A stretch of DNA of 64,000 bases from Methylomicrobium agile. GTDB lineage: Bacteria; Pseudomonadota; Gammaproteobacteria; Methylococcales; Methylomonadaceae. Of this stretch, positions 62,826-64,000 are shown in pieces; position 1 is the stretch's first letter, and each line of letters starts with the position of its first letter. The stretch covers positions 2,807,001-2,871,000 of the forward strand of contig NZ_JPOJ01000001.1 of assembly GCF_000733855.1 (NCBI RefSeq), in the 5' to 3' direction. Under the pieces are notes generated by a model. That model made no database searches and was not told the DNA's origin. It worked only from the letters and a program-made list of their open reading frames with translations. A program made the position numbers and the translations under genes.

Positions 62826-63162
62826 CTGAATCCTGCGGGAAACAGCATCAGCCTTTAGTTGGGATGTGACAGAAAATCACTTCCCCCAAAAGGCTACCCG
62901 ATCGTTCCCTCGCGCTACGCGCCTCATCGGACACCTCGGCTGGCGGCAATGGGGCAGAGACGTTTTTTTTAAACTCAGTTGTAGGGTACGCTGTGCGTAC
63001 CTTCCCTCCTCAATGGTATAGCACACCAATGGTACGCACAGCGTACCCTACAACGCATGCCGGGCGGGGATATTCATTCCGTCCGTAACGTTTGAAGCGG
63101 GACGGACAGGGAGGATGATTTTGTGCTTGCGGAGAATTTTCAAACAGGGGGACGGGGAGATA
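62826..63162. other. Gene-free region with repeat family A copy 3
   Basis: It holds the inverted repeat at 62981-63051 and a fragment (about 63060-63110) related to the repeat piece near 52030. No gene could be supported. Confidence 0.5.
62981..63051. repeat. Palindromic repeat, family A, copy 3
   Basis: Perfect 21-bp arms at 62981-63001 and 63031-63051, identical to those at 41171 and 41205, with a 29-base spacer unlike that of copy 2. Confidence 0.88.
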
Positions 63163-63318
63163 AACCCATAGGCGCTAACTTAAAAATTGACCAATTCCAA
63201 TAAAAATAATTAATTTCCAATATGTTATGGTTTTTGGAACGGCAAATCAAAGTAAAACTTTAAGGAGAGATTCCTTTTACTTTCAATATTTTATATTTTA
63301 GGTTAGCGCCTATGGGTT
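63163..63318. mobile_element. MITE-like element, 156 bp
   Basis: Terminal inverted repeats AACCCATAGGCGCTAAC and GTTAGCGCCTATGGGTT, very AT-rich interior, and flanking ATA on both sides (63160-63162 and 63319-63321) as a target duplication. No coding capacity. Confidence 0.8.
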
Positions 63319-63477
63319 ATAACCCCCCCCCCGTTCCGCTCAGTGTAACAATTTTCAGGGGCCGATATTTTGCCTTCATTGGAAATTTATGTGAAGTTTC
63401 TCCCGTCGAGGCCCGGCGTTCTCGCTACCGCGTAGCCACTCTATATAGGGAAGGGCCGATTCGGCATCCGCCTGGGC

Positions 63478-64000
63478 TTACCGGCGCGCGCCGGATCTTG
63501 CGCCGCCTCCGAAAGACCCGCTTCCGCGGGTGCCGAAGCGGGCGCCGCCTTGAAATCCTTCGAAGGCTCCGCGGCGGGGAGCCGCCGGCGACATGCTTCT
63601 TTCTGCGGTACGAGGCGGCAGGAAGATGCGCTCCCGGCGATGGAGGGGAGCGGCGCGGATGTTTTGGGGCACTTGAATTCCTTGGCCGAAAGACCGCCGT
63701 TCGCGTCCGTTTCCGCCGGCAAGCCGTCTCGCTTCTTGCTGCGGGTTCGTCCGGCGATTGGCAATATCGCGGGAACGATACGATGGAGTGACAGCGGAAC
63801 CGCCGTTCCGCCGCGCCGCTCGAAGGGCGGAATTCCAGCGGATGATTTGAGGGCGCTGGCTTCGGCTTCCCGAAAAACCTTCCCTGGAAGCGGAGCGGTT
63901 CCAGCCGCGGCGGCTCCCGACGCGCGACACGATGGCCCGAGCGCCGGCTCTGGCAGACGGCGTGTAAAACCCGTATCTGGGCTGGCGAAAGCCTCCTGGA
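63478..64000 (-). CDS. C-terminal low-complexity part of a larger protein (5' end outside window)
   Basis: The frame is open from the right edge of the window to the stop at 63478-63480. The sequence is rich in Arg, Gly, Ser and Phe, ending FEGFQGGARFGTRGSGSFGGGARSGARR. Such RG/GF-rich tails occur at the end of DUF3300-type exported proteins, which is a tentative match only. No domain can be named from the visible part. It could also be read from a GTG at 63930, but the open frame to the edge and its composition argue for a longer gene. Confidence 0.5.
   Translation of the reverse strand, partial: PGGFRQPRYGFYTPSARAGARAIVSRVGSRRGWNRSASREGFSGSRSQRPQIIRWNSALRAARRNGGSAVTPSYRSRDIANRRTNPQQEARRLAGGNGRERRSFGQGIQVPQNIRAAPLHRRERIFLPPRTAERSMSPAAPRRGAFEGFQGGARFGTRGSGSFGGGARSGARR

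Overview
The window looks like a piece of a high-GC gammaproteobacterial chromosome, most likely a methanotroph of the Methylococcales. This rests on a 400-residue NAD-dependent formate dehydrogenase beside cyanase, a one-polypeptide NADPH-type assimilatory nitrate reductase, a Tad pilus locus and many short palindromic repeats. No methane monooxygenase or methanol dehydrogenase gene lies in the window, so the lineage is an inference.

Layout. 1-2.1 kb: the end of a LysR regulator and an exported MsrA-thioredoxin fusion. 2.4-8.3 kb: a complete RND tripartite efflux operon (outer-membrane lipoprotein, membrane-fusion lipoprotein, inner-membrane pump). 9.1-10.9 kb: NAD formate dehydrogenase and cyanase, each followed by a hairpin. 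11.0-11.8 kb: a small conserved protein and a decayed gene. 12.0-24.0 kb: a TonB-dependent receptor gene interrupted by one in-frame amber codon, a FecCD-type ABC importer (permease, ATPase, binding protein), a luciferase-like flavin enzyme, a class I glutamine amidotransferase on the other strand, and a 1394-residue nitrate reductase fused to a CysJ-like flavoprotein. The receptor and the nitrate reductase have closely similar sigma-54-type promoters, each preceded by the same 45-bp box. That ties the uptake cluster to nitrogen assimilation and is the most interesting signal in the window.

24.3-36 kb: a soluble double-Cache/CheW protein; two near-identical IS5-family insertions in opposite orientation with separate target duplications; a DUF559 nuclease-like gene beside a CCAAAA repeat tract; a small-ORF/xpaC/telA operon; a secreted FN3/LamG protein; and a transposase relic. 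36.2-38.8 kb: a YeeN-type YebC-family protein and a membrane diguanylate cyclase with an intact inhibitory site.

39-50.2 kb: a full Tad (Flp) pilus operon on the minus strand in the order flp, tadV, tadE, rcpC, rcpA, tadZ, tadA, tadB, tadC, tadD, DUF3613, tadG. A 204-bp inverted-repeat element sits between tadD and the DUF3613 gene. 50.6-54.1 kb: an AT-richer junk zone with a broken IS4-family element, an intact IS5/IS427-type element, and an alcohol dehydrogenase fragment fused in frame to a transposase relic. 54.2-62.8 kb: a patatin-like lipase, an LplT-like transporter overlapped by an LpxH-like phosphatase, a secreted beta-propeller-like protein, a Tat-exported PhoD-type phosphatase and an orphan HicB-like protein. 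62.8-64 kb: palindromic repeats, a 156-bp MITE-like element and the low-complexity C-terminus of a protein that continues beyond the window. No tRNA, rRNA or CRISPR array was recognised.
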